Shown in pieces: positions 1 through 7,075 of a DNA stretch of 12,976 nt. The DNA comes from RGIG7332 sp045589235 (lineage in GTDB: Bacteria; Bacillota; Clostridia; Oscillospirales; JAAYXM01), in NCBI GenBank assembly GCA_045589235.1, contig JAZNOR010000088.1, forward strand, positions 1 to 12,976, in the 5' to 3' direction. The notes under the pieces were generated by a model. It did no database searches. It saw nothing but the letters and a program-made list of their open reading frames with translations, and was not told the origin of the DNA. The stretch's first letter is position 1; each line of letters starts with the position of its first letter. Made by a program: the position numbers and the translations under genes.

Positions 1-1218
1 CCCTGCTTTTTCAAGTATCGCTACAATATTAGTCATATGCGAAGAGAAGGTTGAGAGTGACTGCTCAATGCTCTGTTCATCACCGATATCTGCAAAAATA
101 TTTTCAAAAACAGAAATACAGCTTCCCGAATCACAAGGAATGTGAAGTCCACACTGCGCCATAACGTTTAAAAGGCCAATCGTTTTTAGTGCAACCGTTT
201 TACCGCCTGTGTTCGGACCGGTTATGATAAGTGTGTCAAAATCAAGACCCAAACGAATGGTAACGGGAACGATATTTTTCTTATCAATGAGCGGATGACG
301 TGCACGCTTGAGTGACACCTGACCTTTGGTATTTACCTCAGGCACATCCGCATTTAAATCATACGACAATTTAGCCTTAGCGAAAATTAAATCAAGCTTT
401 ACAAGAATCTCATAATCTTCGCTGATTGAATTTGAAAATTCAGAAACCTTAGCGGATAATTCTGCTAAAATTCTCTCGATTTCTTTTTTCTCTTTTGCCT
501 CAAGCTCGCGAAGTTCATTGTTGAGCGACACAACAGGCATCGGCTCAATAAAAAGCGTTGCGCCCGATGATGAGATATCGTGCACCAAACCGCCTACGTC
601 CGCCTTATGCTCGCTCTTAACCGGCACTACATATCTGCCCGAGCGCTGAGTGATAATCGGCTCCTGCAAAAGCTTTGATTGCGACGGACTGGAAATCATC
701 TTTTGAAGTACGTCGCGCACCTTTGCATTTGCCGCGCGAATTTTTCGGCGTATGTCATTTAGCGCAACGGATGCATTATCCGCAATTTCATCCTCACTTA
801 TAATTGCGGAATTTATTGAATCCTCTAAAAATTTATTAGAAGATAAAGACGCAAAAAGCGCATCCAAGCTTGTTTTCTTATCTTCATCACCGCGATATCC
901 TCGAATAAGGCGTGCGGTTTTTAAAAGCATTGCAATATCTAAAAGTTCCTTGCAATTGAGAGATCCACCACGCTCTGCACGCGTAAGAGATGCCGAAACA
1001 TTTCTAATTCCCGCAAACGGCGGAGCACCGCGAAGACCGATAAACGTCTTTGCATCTGTCGTTTCCAAAAGAGCACGCTCGACATCTTCTATGTGTGTCA
1101 TAGGAGCGAGCGACATCGCGTTCTCCTTTGCCTGCTCGGATACTGCACATGTCGCCAGCATTTCCAGAACGCGCTCAAGTTCTAATGTCTGTAATGATTT
1201 TTTATATAAATCAATCAT
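1..1218 (-). CDS. mutS2: Endonuclease MutS2, N-terminal 406 residues (runs off the window)
   Basis: MutS2 is a dimeric MutS-family ATPase. In Firmicutes it has been linked to suppression of homologous recombination and, more recently, to rescue of collided ribosomes. Seen here are the start (MIDLYKKSLQTLE), the MutS-type helical core, and the ATP-binding P-loop TGPNTGGKT at residues 333-341, which is the typical MutS2 form. The reading frame is still open at base 1. The rest of the ATPase (Walker B) and the expected C-terminal KOW/Smr nuclease region, roughly half of a normal protein of about 780-800 residues, lie outside the window. The ATG at 1216-1218 follows a GAGG ribosome binding site that overlaps the TGA stop of recO, nine bases upstream, so the two are probably translationally coupled. 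It is the last gene seen of the minus-strand rlmB run. The family call is secure; only the C-terminal domains cannot be checked. Confidence 0.96.
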   Translation of the reverse strand, partial: MIDLYKKSLQTLELERVLEMLATCAVSEQAKENAMSLAPMTHIEDVERALLETTDAKTFIGLRGAPPFAGIRNVSASLTRAERGGSLNCKELLDIAMLLKTARLIRGYRGDEDKKTSLDALFASLSSNKFLEDSINSAIISEDEIADNASVALNDIRRKIRAANAKVRDVLQKMISSPSQSKLLQEPIITQRSGRYVVPVKSEHKADVGGLVHDISSSGATLFIEPMPVVSLNNELRELEAKEKKEIERILAELSAKVSEFSNSISEDYEILVKLDLIFAKAKLSYDLNADVPEVNTKGQVSLKRARHPLIDKKNIVPVTIRLGLDFDTLIITGPNTGGKTVALKTIGLLNVMAQCGLHIPCDSGSCISVFENIFADIGDEQSIEQSLSTFSSHMTNIVAILEKAG

Positions 1219-1227
1219 AGTTTAACC

Positions 1228-1956
1228 TCATAAAATACTCTTGTAAAAGCTAAGCGTTTTAAATTCACGCCCGAATTGCGTTTTCAAATAGTCCTCTGCT
1301 ATGTGAGATAGAGTTATTATTCCATCTTCACTTAATGTAAATGAAAAGATTCTCTTAACATCACTTTCAAAAATATAGCGCATCGCAGAAATAACGCCTG
1401 ACGACACAGGTATTCCACCACGCGAGCAATTGTTACAATAGCAAAGTCCGTCTGCAAGGCTGATTTTACCCTCATAAAAATCACAGCCGCATCCTGCACA
1501 TCGAACGATATTCGGCATAAAGCCCGAATAGGATGCAATTCGCAATTCAAATGCCGCTTTGATTATTCTTGCATCATACATTTTCTTTGAAAGCGCGTAA
1601 ATAGCATTAAGTCCAAGTCTTAGAAGTTCGGGGTTTGCTACCTCTTCATCGGACGCCTGCTCCAATACCTCTGCAAAGTAATTTGCAATTGAAAGCGAAA
1701 CTAAGTCGCTTCGCAAGTCGTAAAAAAGCTCAATTGCTTCTGCTTCATTTACGGTAAATCTGTTTGACGCTTCATAGAATGTAAATTCAGAATATGCAAG
1801 GCTCTGCACTGCAGCTGAAATACGACTGCTTTTGCGACGAACACCGCGCGCAGCCGCCGTGATTTTGCCCTGACATTCGGTAAGTATTGTAAGCATTGCA
1901 TCTGCATCGCGATAAGGAACCGCGCGCAAAACAAGACCTTTTTCAACACGGTGCAT
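1228..1956 (-). CDS. recO: DNA repair protein RecO
   Basis: RecO is the recombination mediator that works with RecR (and RecF) to load RecA on SSB-coated single-stranded DNA and anneal strands. The 242-residue length is normal. The N-terminus (from about residue 4, EKGLVLRAVPYRDAD, through the RGVRRKSSR segment at about 37-45) is the OB-fold region. A helical domain follows, and a zinc-finger-like cysteine cluster lies at about 153-177 (C153-x2-C156, C174-x2-C177, with extra cysteines at 158 and 172). Zinc binding is common but not universal in RecO. The ATG at 1954-1956 has a GGGAG ribosome binding site six bases upstream, and era ends 17 bases before it. The era-recO neighbourhood is common in Firmicutes and supports the call. 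Nothing is missing. Confidence 0.95.
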   Translation of the reverse strand: MHRVEKGLVLRAVPYRDADAMLTILTECQGKITAAARGVRRKSSRISAAVQSLAYSEFTFYEASNRFTVNEAEAIELFYDLRSDLVSLSIANYFAEVLEQASDEEVANPELLRLGLNAIYALSKKMYDARIIKAAFELRIASYSGFMPNIVRCAGCGCDFYEGKISLADGLCYCNNCSRGGIPVSSGVISAMRYIFESDVKRIFSFTLSEDGIITLSHIAEDYLKTQFGREFKTLSFYKSIL

Positions 1957-1973
1957 TTAAAACTCCCGCCTTT

Positions 1974-2861
1974 TTATTCGTAACCAAAATTGCGAATGAG
2001 CGCGTTGTTATCGCGCCAATTTTCCTTTACTTTTACCCAAGTTTCAAGATAAACCTTTGTGCCCATAAATTCTTCGATATCTGCACGAGCGCGCTCACCG
2101 ATTTTCTTGAGCATTGCGCCACGTTTACCGATTATAATTCCCTTATGGCTTTCCTTTTCGCAATAAATAGTTGCGCCGACATCGATAATTCCATTATCGC
2201 GCTCGGAGAATTTTTCAATCTCAACCGCAGTTCCGTGCGGAACCTCACGGTCTAACAATTCCAGCATCTTCTCACGGATTATCTCCGCAATCATCTGACG
2301 TTCAGGCTGATCGGATATCATATCCTCAGGGAAAAGTTGCGGACCTTCGGGAATAAACTTTTCCACCTCATCAAGCACAAGCTCAACACCGTCGCCCATC
2401 TTTGCCGAAACGGGAATTACAGCCTCAAAATTATATCTTTTCTGATAAGTGTCAATTACTTTGAAAATATCACTATGCGGTACAGTATCAATCTTATTTA
2501 TAATTAAAATTGCAGGGATACCACTTGCAGCAATTTGCGAAATAAGCTCCTCTTCAGGTTTACCAATCGTGTCAATCGGAGGAACCAAAAGAAGAGTCGC
2601 CTCAACATCTGTTACCGATTCGCGCACAACTTTAACCATAAACTCACCGAGCCTGCTCTGTGGCTTATGAATTCCCGGAGTGTCCATAAAAACGAACTGA
2701 GTTTCACCACGGTTTATAACGCCGCAAATTCGATTTCGCGTAGTTTGCGGCTTATTTGAAACAATTGCAATCTTCTCGCCTGCAAGCGCATTTATAAGCG
2801 TTGATTTACCCACATTAGGACGGCCGACAATTGCAACCATACCTGATTTTTTAATATTCAT
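1974..2861 (-). CDS. era: GTPase Era
   Basis: Era is a GTPase that binds the 3' end of 16S rRNA and assists maturation of the 30S subunit, at the membrane or in the cytoplasm. The protein is 295 residues, the usual size. G1 is GRPNVGKS (13-20), the switch region holds TTRNR (40-44), G3 is DTPG (60-63), G4 is NKID (122-125) and G5 is SAK (152-154). The C-terminal KH domain follows, with the GxxG-type loop in GIIIGKRGAMLKKIG at about 241-255. The ATG at 2859-2861 has an AGGAGA ribosome binding site that overlaps the TAG stop of the preceding P-type-ATPase-like gene, with nine bases between the genes, so translation is probably coupled to that gene. All GTPase motifs are intact. Confidence 0.97.
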   Translation of the reverse strand: MNIKKSGMVAIVGRPNVGKSTLINALAGEKIAIVSNKPQTTRNRICGVINRGETQFVFMDTPGIHKPQSRLGEFMVKVVRESVTDVEATLLLVPPIDTIGKPEEELISQIAASGIPAILIINKIDTVPHSDIFKVIDTYQKRYNFEAVIPVSAKMGDGVELVLDEVEKFIPEGPQLFPEDMISDQPERQMIAEIIREKMLELLDREVPHGTAVEIEKFSERDNGIIDVGATIYCEKESHKGIIIGKRGAMLKKIGERARADIEEFMGTKVYLETWVKVKENWRDNNALIRNFGYE

Positions 2862-2870
2862 AAACTTCTC

Positions 2871-4961
2871 CTAATTTATGCCGATACGTGAGGATAATAT
2901 ATACACCGGCAAAGTCCAAAGCAACATATAAAGTAAAACATTATATGCATTGCCCGATTCGTAACTTCCAACAAATGTTATATAGAACATAAGAAGCATG
3001 CCTAAAACTGCACAAATTGTTGATAAAACAACGTTTCTGATTGTAATTTTACGCAGTTTGCGCGCAGCAATAACCGCATTTGCAAACGGCATTATTCCCG
3101 CACGCGTTATAAATGCCGCAGGGTCATATTCAAGATACTGCTCCTCAGATGCTAAATCCAGACGGTCTTCAATTCGCGGATAGTCGATAGCACCCGATTT
3201 AATGTCCAGCTCGCTTTCAATCATAATCGGTGTTTGATTGCAATCTATTGCCGCCATGACCGGATTTAAACGTGCTTTTATCAAGCTTTCGATACTGTAT
3301 TTTACCTCGTCCACCATTCGATATTTCAAATTGAACGCCGCCGCAAGATTTTTGTTGATTGCGAGATACATTGTATTTTTAGAGCTTGTTACCTCTGATA
3401 TTGTTATACCCATACGCGTCATAAACGCCGAAGTACCGAAAAGTATCTGTTCGCCACGAATTTCAGCCTCCATACCGCCTGATTCGTGATGCATAAGATG
3501 CGACACGTGTTCACACTTGCCATATTGGCTCTTAAGCAATTCCTCAAAAACCGGAGCAATTCCGCTTTTCGCCTCACAGACCATGCTCGTTGCGTAGCAC
3601 ACAACTTTCTCTAAACTATAATTGTTAAACACCTTGAGCCCGTGCGATGAAACGGTGCCTTTTGGGAAAATATCGTTGTCACGCATTATGAGGTTTCTTT
3701 TTCCCGAAAACGAAAACGCCGCATACCAGCCGGCAAGTGCCGCACCTAAATTAGAAAGCTTCTTTGTAATTTTTGCAAACGGGAGTCCGTAGCACAACAT
3801 CATAAAAAACGGAGTTGAAACCGTTGTAATTGCTGCAAACGCCCAGAAAAATCTCGCAGGGTCGCTTCTTCCGATCGATGAAATAATCGACATAAGCAGT
3901 GATCCGACGATAAAAATCGGCGCCAGATATGTCCAAAAGCGCTCTGCACCATCAGGCATTTGAACGTATTTCGTAAACGGTTCAATTTCGCTTATCGGAT
4001 GCTTTATAAGATTAATGTCGCCATCACGTTCTGAAATGAACACGCCAAGCGGTTCTTTAGATGCACTTGCCGCCTTGCACGCACGAATTCGTGCGCTTGC
4101 GCGAAGATATGAGCCAACACCTGCAAAGAACAACATAACAACACAAACTGCACAATACGGTACAGTAAGTCTTGCCGATTCATTAATAAGCATAAACACA
4201 GCATGCATAATTGTGGTGATCGAAGAAACGCAAATCATTGAGTTCATATCCGGCTTTAAAGTTACCAGTGATTTAAGTCCTCTAAAGAAAATTCTGCCAT
4301 GCATCGCTAATGCAATCAAGTGTATTCCCAAAAGCACCAATATGCACCAGAATGAATTTTTACTCCATGAAATCGCCTCGAGCATTGGGAACTTAAATTG
4401 CTCTGCAAACGATAGGTATAGTGCAGGCAAGCACAGTAAAAATGCGAAAACCGAGCGCAGAGCCGCCGCACGAACACTGAGTGCATTTCGTTTTACATAT
4501 TCCGACGGTAAATCGCCTTTTATTTTCAAATTTTCCTCATTGTAATCGTCTTTATTTTCAAATAAATCATTTAAGTTAAGAGTTTCGTCAAGACGAGCTT
4601 TTCTTTCACGCTTAACGGGTGTGCGCGTTGCAGATACCGCGTGGGCAGCCTTTATTTGCTTTTCAGCGATAGGTGCCGTCGCTTTTTTCTCGCGCTTTAA
4701 AAAATCAAGGGTTGAAAATTTACCTTTGATTTTTTGCACCTTTTTTATTGGTGTTTGCTTTGTTTCATTTTCATTTTTTATTTCGTCAAAAATATTTTGG
4801 TCAACGATGCTCTCTTCCTCTTTTTTCTCCTCGGCTTGAGCTTTCAATTCTTTAAGCTCAACCGTAACCGCATCTTGATGTTTTCCGCTTCCGAACTCCA
4901 GCAAAACATCTTCAAGAGTGAAATCTTCAATTTGAACATCTTCCCACTCATTACGTGGCAT
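2871..4961 (-). CDS. Degenerate P-type-ATPase-like membrane protein (probable pseudoenzyme) with long charged N-terminal tail
   Basis: Function unknown. The 696 residues divide into a charged, probably disordered tail (1 to about 160), four predicted membrane helices (about 168-187, 204-221, 241-260, 267-285), a short cytoplasmic loop (286-342), two helices (343-363, 370-392), a large cytoplasmic region (393-638) and two C-terminal helices (640-664, 671-691). This 4+2+2 order is the layout of heavy-metal (P1B) ATPases. Local resemblance remains: a nucleotide-domain-like stretch at about 494-519 (SGGMEAEIRGEQILFGTSAF) and a P-domain-like stretch at about 531-575. The catalytic motifs are missing. 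I find no TGE in the loop; the metal-site CPC position reads STP (382-384); the DKTGT position reads RDNDIFPKGT (427-436); there is no SEHP, no TGD (AID at 571-573) and no GDGxND. The GAGGTGAG ribosome binding site overlaps the rlmB stop. Its place in an rRNA-maturation operon is unexplained. The frame is intact, so it is unlikely to be a decaying pseudogene. The P-type relationship is my inference from pattern and topology. Confidence 0.7.
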   Translation of the reverse strand: MPRNEWEDVQIEDFTLEDVLLEFGSGKHQDAVTVELKELKAQAEEKKEEESIVDQNIFDEIKNENETKQTPIKKVQKIKGKFSTLDFLKREKKATAPIAEKQIKAAHAVSATRTPVKRERKARLDETLNLNDLFENKDDYNEENLKIKGDLPSEYVKRNALSVRAAALRSVFAFLLCLPALYLSFAEQFKFPMLEAISWSKNSFWCILVLLGIHLIALAMHGRIFFRGLKSLVTLKPDMNSMICVSSITTIMHAVFMLINESARLTVPYCAVCVVMLFFAGVGSYLRASARIRACKAASASKEPLGVFISERDGDINLIKHPISEIEPFTKYVQMPDGAERFWTYLAPIFIVGSLLMSIISSIGRSDPARFFWAFAAITTVSTPFFMMLCYGLPFAKITKKLSNLGAALAGWYAAFSFSGKRNLIMRDNDIFPKGTVSSHGLKVFNNYSLEKVVCYATSMVCEAKSGIAPVFEELLKSQYGKCEHVSHLMHHESGGMEAEIRGEQILFGTSAFMTRMGITISEVTSSKNTMYLAINKNLAAAFNLKYRMVDEVKYSIESLIKARLNPVMAAIDCNQTPIMIESELDIKSGAIDYPRIEDRLDLASEEQYLEYDPAAFITRAGIMPFANAVIAARKLRKITIRNVVLSTICAVLGMLLMFYITFVGSYESGNAYNVLLYMLLWTLPVYILSSRIGIN

Positions 4962-4972
4962 AAATACTCACC

Positions 4973-5737
4973 TCAGCTTAACCTCTGTCGCACTGCTTCA
5001 AACAACACAATTGCCGCAGCTGCAGATGCGTTTAACGACTGTATCGTTCCTATCATTGGTATTTTAACTGTAAAATCGCAATTTTCGCGAACCAACCGGC
5101 TCATTCCGTCGCCCTCAGAGCCGATAACTACGGCCACAGCACCTTTTAAGTCCGCGTCATAAAGACTTATGCTGTCATCACAAAGTGCTGTGCCAAACAC
5201 CCAAATGCCCGCTTTTTTCAAATCATTTATCGCCGCAGTAATATTCGGAACTCGGGCAACGGGTATATGCTCAATCGCTCCTGCGGATGCTTTTTCCACC
5301 ACCGCAGTAAGTCCTGCGCTTCTGCGTTTTGGAATTATAACTCCGTGTGCTCCTGCGGCTTCCGCAGAACGGATAATTGCACCTAAGTTATGCGGGTCAG
5401 AAATTTCGTCGCACACAACGATAAGCGGCGCTCTGCCCGACTGCTCGGCATTTTTAAGTATGTCCGAAATCGTTGCATATTCATGTGCAGAAGCAAAAGC
5501 TATAATTCCCTGATGCGCGTGAGTTTCACTCATACTGTCAAGCTTTCGCCTATCACACGCAATGACAACCGCGCCCTTTTCCTTTGCGCGCATTGCAAGG
5601 TGAGACAACATTCCGTCACCATCACTTTTAGCGTAAAAAACCTTGTTTATCGTATGGCCTGCGCGCAATGCTTCGTGCACGGCGTTGCGACCTTCAATCA
5701 TTCCCTCTGTTCTGTTTTCATTTATATTCTGTTTCAT
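4973..5737 (-). CDS. rlmB: 23S rRNA (guanosine-2'-O-)-methyltransferase RlmB (SpoU/TrmH family)
   Basis: This is an S-adenosylmethionine-dependent enzyme that 2'-O-methylates a guanosine in the peptidyl-transferase region of 23S rRNA (G2251 in E. coli numbering). With the chosen start the protein is 254 residues, normal for the family. The N-terminal L30e-like RNA-binding domain opens with IEGRNAVHEAL (14-24). The SPOUT knot motifs follow: DPHNLGAIIRSA (114-125), GSEGDGMS (206-213) and IPMIGTIQSLNASAA (226-240). The frame stays open for 17 more codons upstream to 5788, but the ATG at 5735-5737 has a GGAG ribosome binding site seven bases upstream, and the longer version would run through the promoter, so the shorter start is preferred. 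It is the first gene of the minus-strand run. Some Firmicute relatives act on tRNA instead of rRNA, so the exact target is less sure than the family. Confidence 0.93.
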   Translation of the reverse strand: MKQNINENRTEGMIEGRNAVHEALRAGHTINKVFYAKSDGDGMLSHLAMRAKEKGAVVIACDRRKLDSMSETHAHQGIIAFASAHEYATISDILKNAEQSGRAPLIVVCDEISDPHNLGAIIRSAEAAGAHGVIIPKRRSAGLTAVVEKASAGAIEHIPVARVPNITAAINDLKKAGIWVFGTALCDDSISLYDADLKGAVAVVIGSEGDGMSRLVRENCDFTVKIPMIGTIQSLNASAAAAIVLFEAVRQRLS

Positions 5738-5770
5738 AATCGCTCTCCATTTTTGTATATAGATATAGCT

Positions 5771-5805
5771 ATTATAATTATAGCACATCTTTTTAATTTG
5801 TGCGA
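5771..5805 (-). promoter_or_regulatory. Extended -10 promoter for the rlmB-mutS2 operon
   Basis: On the minus strand, TGCTATAAT places a perfect -10 (5777-5782) behind an extended-10 TG. A second TATAAT follows directly (5771-5776). The -35 is weak; the best candidate is CGCACA with a 16-base spacer, which is usual for extended -10 promoters. The predicted start leaves a leader of about 30-35 bases before the rlmB ribosome binding site and ATG. The call is from consensus match only. Confidence 0.6.
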
Positions 5806-5871
5806 GAGTTTTTTAACATATTATTTGTATTATTTCGAATAAACTTATAAAGAATGAGGACGTGGTTTAAA

Positions 5872-6756
5872 ATGGTTAAAAAAATTTTTTATATGTGCGC
5901 GGTTTTACTTTTCGGCACGGGACTTATCATCTTCCCTGAGCGCACTTCAAAAAGCGCATTTGATGCACTCAACCTATGTGGCAAGGTTATAATTCCGTCT
6001 CTTTTTCCATTTTTGGTATTGTCGTCTTATGTTATTAAATCATCGCTTGCTTGCGGATTTAATAAACCTCACATAAATGCATTTGTTTTAGGCGCAACAG
6101 GCGGGTATCCCGTAGGCGCATCGGTGGTATGCGAAATGTATTCAACCGGTCAATGCTCAAAGGCTCAGGCAGAAGCCATGCTTGCATTTTGTAATAATTG
6201 CGGACCTGCCTTTATCTTCGGTGCTGTCGGCGGTACAATTTTCAAAAGTATAAAAATCAGTATAGCCTTGTACCTCATACATATAATCTGTGCCATTATT
6301 ACAGGTCTTATTTTCAACCGTGTTAAAAGCAATAAAAAAGTTAAAACACCGCTGCCTGAAATCGGAGCATTTCCAAATGCAGTTAAAAGTGGCGCGGTGT
6401 CTGCAATTAACATCTGCGCTTTTGTGATTTTCTTTTCCGTGCTGTGCGAGGTTTTAAATGCTTTTAATATTTTGCCCACACTTTGCACTCTCTTCGGTGG
6501 TTTTAAGCTCTTTGATGCATTTATTATCGGAATTTTAGAACTCACATCAGGAATATGCCGCATCTCTGCAACAAAAAGTGGCTTTATTCTGTGTGCAACG
6601 CTCTTGGGATTTGGCGGTTTTTCCGTTCACGCACAGGCACTATCATTTATTTGCAAAGCAAACTTATCGCCAAAAAAATATTTCTTTGGCAAAACCATAC
6701 ACGCTGTTTTTTCATTTATTATTGCTCTGATTTTGGTAATATTTAATATAATTTAA
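5872..6756 (+). CDS. ylbJ: Sporulation integral membrane protein YlbJ-like (nucleoside-recognition/gate domain)
   Basis: A very hydrophobic protein of about 294 residues with roughly eight membrane segments. It carries signatures I associate with the YlbJ family: PSLFPFLVLSSY near the N-terminus, then GATGGYPVGA, the cysteine/asparagine stretch AMLAFCNNCGPAFIFGAVG, and ILELTSGI in the second half. The last two correspond to the paired gate-like repeats. In Bacillus subtilis, ylbJ is expressed in the mother cell under sigma-E and is needed for heat-resistant spores; the substrate is unknown. The Bacillus protein is longer (about 400 residues from memory), so this is a compact version. The ATG at 5872 has GAGGA eleven bases upstream. 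An in-frame ATG at 5854 would add six residues but has no ribosome binding site. It is divergent from rlmB. I see no convincing sporulation promoter. A different gate-domain transporter is the main alternative. Confidence 0.75.
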   Translation: MVKKIFYMCAVLLFGTGLIIFPERTSKSAFDALNLCGKVIIPSLFPFLVLSSYVIKSSLACGFNKPHINAFVLGATGGYPVGASVVCEMYSTGQCSKAQAEAMLAFCNNCGPAFIFGAVGGTIFKSIKISIALYLIHIICAIITGLIFNRVKSNKKVKTPLPEIGAFPNAVKSGAVSAINICAFVIFFSVLCEVLNAFNILPTLCTLFGGFKLFDAFIIGILELTSGICRISATKSGFILCATLLGFGGFSVHAQALSFICKANLSPKKYFFGKTIHAVFSFIIALILVIFNII

Positions 6757-6764
6757 AAAAATAG

Positions 6765-6793
6765 TGGAAAAAACGCAAAATATGCTGTATAAT
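6765..6793 (+). promoter_or_regulatory. Sigma-A-type promoter for the small cysteine-rich gene
   Basis: TGGAAA at 6765-6770 and a perfect TATAAT at 6788-6793 are separated by 17 bases. The predicted start at about 6800 is the base before the AGGAGG ribosome binding site (6801-6806), giving a leader of only about 15 bases. The promoter sits just after the ylbJ-like stop codon, so the small gene can be transcribed on its own. Confidence 0.65.
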
Positions 6794-6814
6794 GGATAGC
6801 AGGAGGCGATTCAA

Positions 6815-7039
6815 TTGCTGTTTAGTAAAGAAATATCACCGTGTTGCGCATATTGCGAGCACGCTACTCAAATAAATGACCGTGATGCAATTTGCAAAAA
6901 GCATGGTGTTGTTGATATGACATACCGTTGTCGGCGTTATGTTTACGACCCGACCAAACGTGTGCCTGCAGAGCCTGAGGAATTGCCAAGCGGATACTTC
7001 AGTGAAAAGGACTTTTCCCTAAATGCTGACGAAAGATAA
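6815..7039 (+). CDS. Small cysteine-rich protein, putative zinc-ribbon-like, function unknown
   Basis: A 74-residue soluble protein. It begins at TTG (6815-6817), a start fixed by a full AGGAGG eight bases upstream and by the lack of any better start. It has five cysteines: C10, C11, C14, C27 and C39. C11-x2-C14 plus C27 and C39 could make a four-cysteine metal site, with H16 and H30 nearby. The second part, RRYVYDPTKRVPAEPEEL (40-57), is basic and then proline/acid-rich. I recall similar short proteins (a cysteine pair, then a YDP-x-KR-x-P stretch) as a conserved uncharacterised family in Clostridia, but that is memory, not a search. It has its own promoter and a strong terminator, so it is expressed independently of the upstream gene. 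No function is proposed. Confidence 0.8.
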   Translation: MLFSKEISPCCAYCEHATQINDRDAICKKHGVVDMTYRCRRYVYDPTKRVPAEPEELPSGYFSEKDFSLNADER

Positions 7040-7044
7040 AAAAT

Positions 7045-7075
7045 AACCCCTATCTCAGATAGGGGTTTTATTTTT
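7045..7075. terminator. Bidirectional rho-independent terminator between convergent genes
   Basis: A perfect 10-bp stem (AACCCCTATC at 7045-7054 with GATAGGGGTT at 7058-7067) closes a three-base loop. A T-run follows on the plus strand (to 7075) and an A-run precedes it (7038-7043), which becomes a T-run for the minus strand. It terminates the small cysteine-rich gene from the left and the DivIVA-like gene from the right. Confidence 0.93.

Noticed and set aside
752..1225. A 157-codon open frame on the plus strand opposite mutS2
   Set aside because: It is antisense to a clear MutS2 coding region, has no ribosome site, and its serine-rich product matches nothing I recognise.
4015..4545. A 176-codon plus-strand frame opposite the P-type-ATPase-like gene
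   Set aside because: The minus-strand frame has the ribosome site, membrane topology and operon context; the opposite frame has no ribosome site and no recognisable features.
5738..5788. A 17-codon longer start for RlmB
   Set aside because: The extension runs through the TATAAT elements and has no ribosome site. The ATG at 5735-5737 has GGAG.
5792..5824. Possible sigma-E promoter for the ylbJ-like gene, with CATATTAT at 5817-5824 as -10
   Set aside because: The -10 misses two consensus positions and no reasonable -35 lies 13-16 bases upstream.
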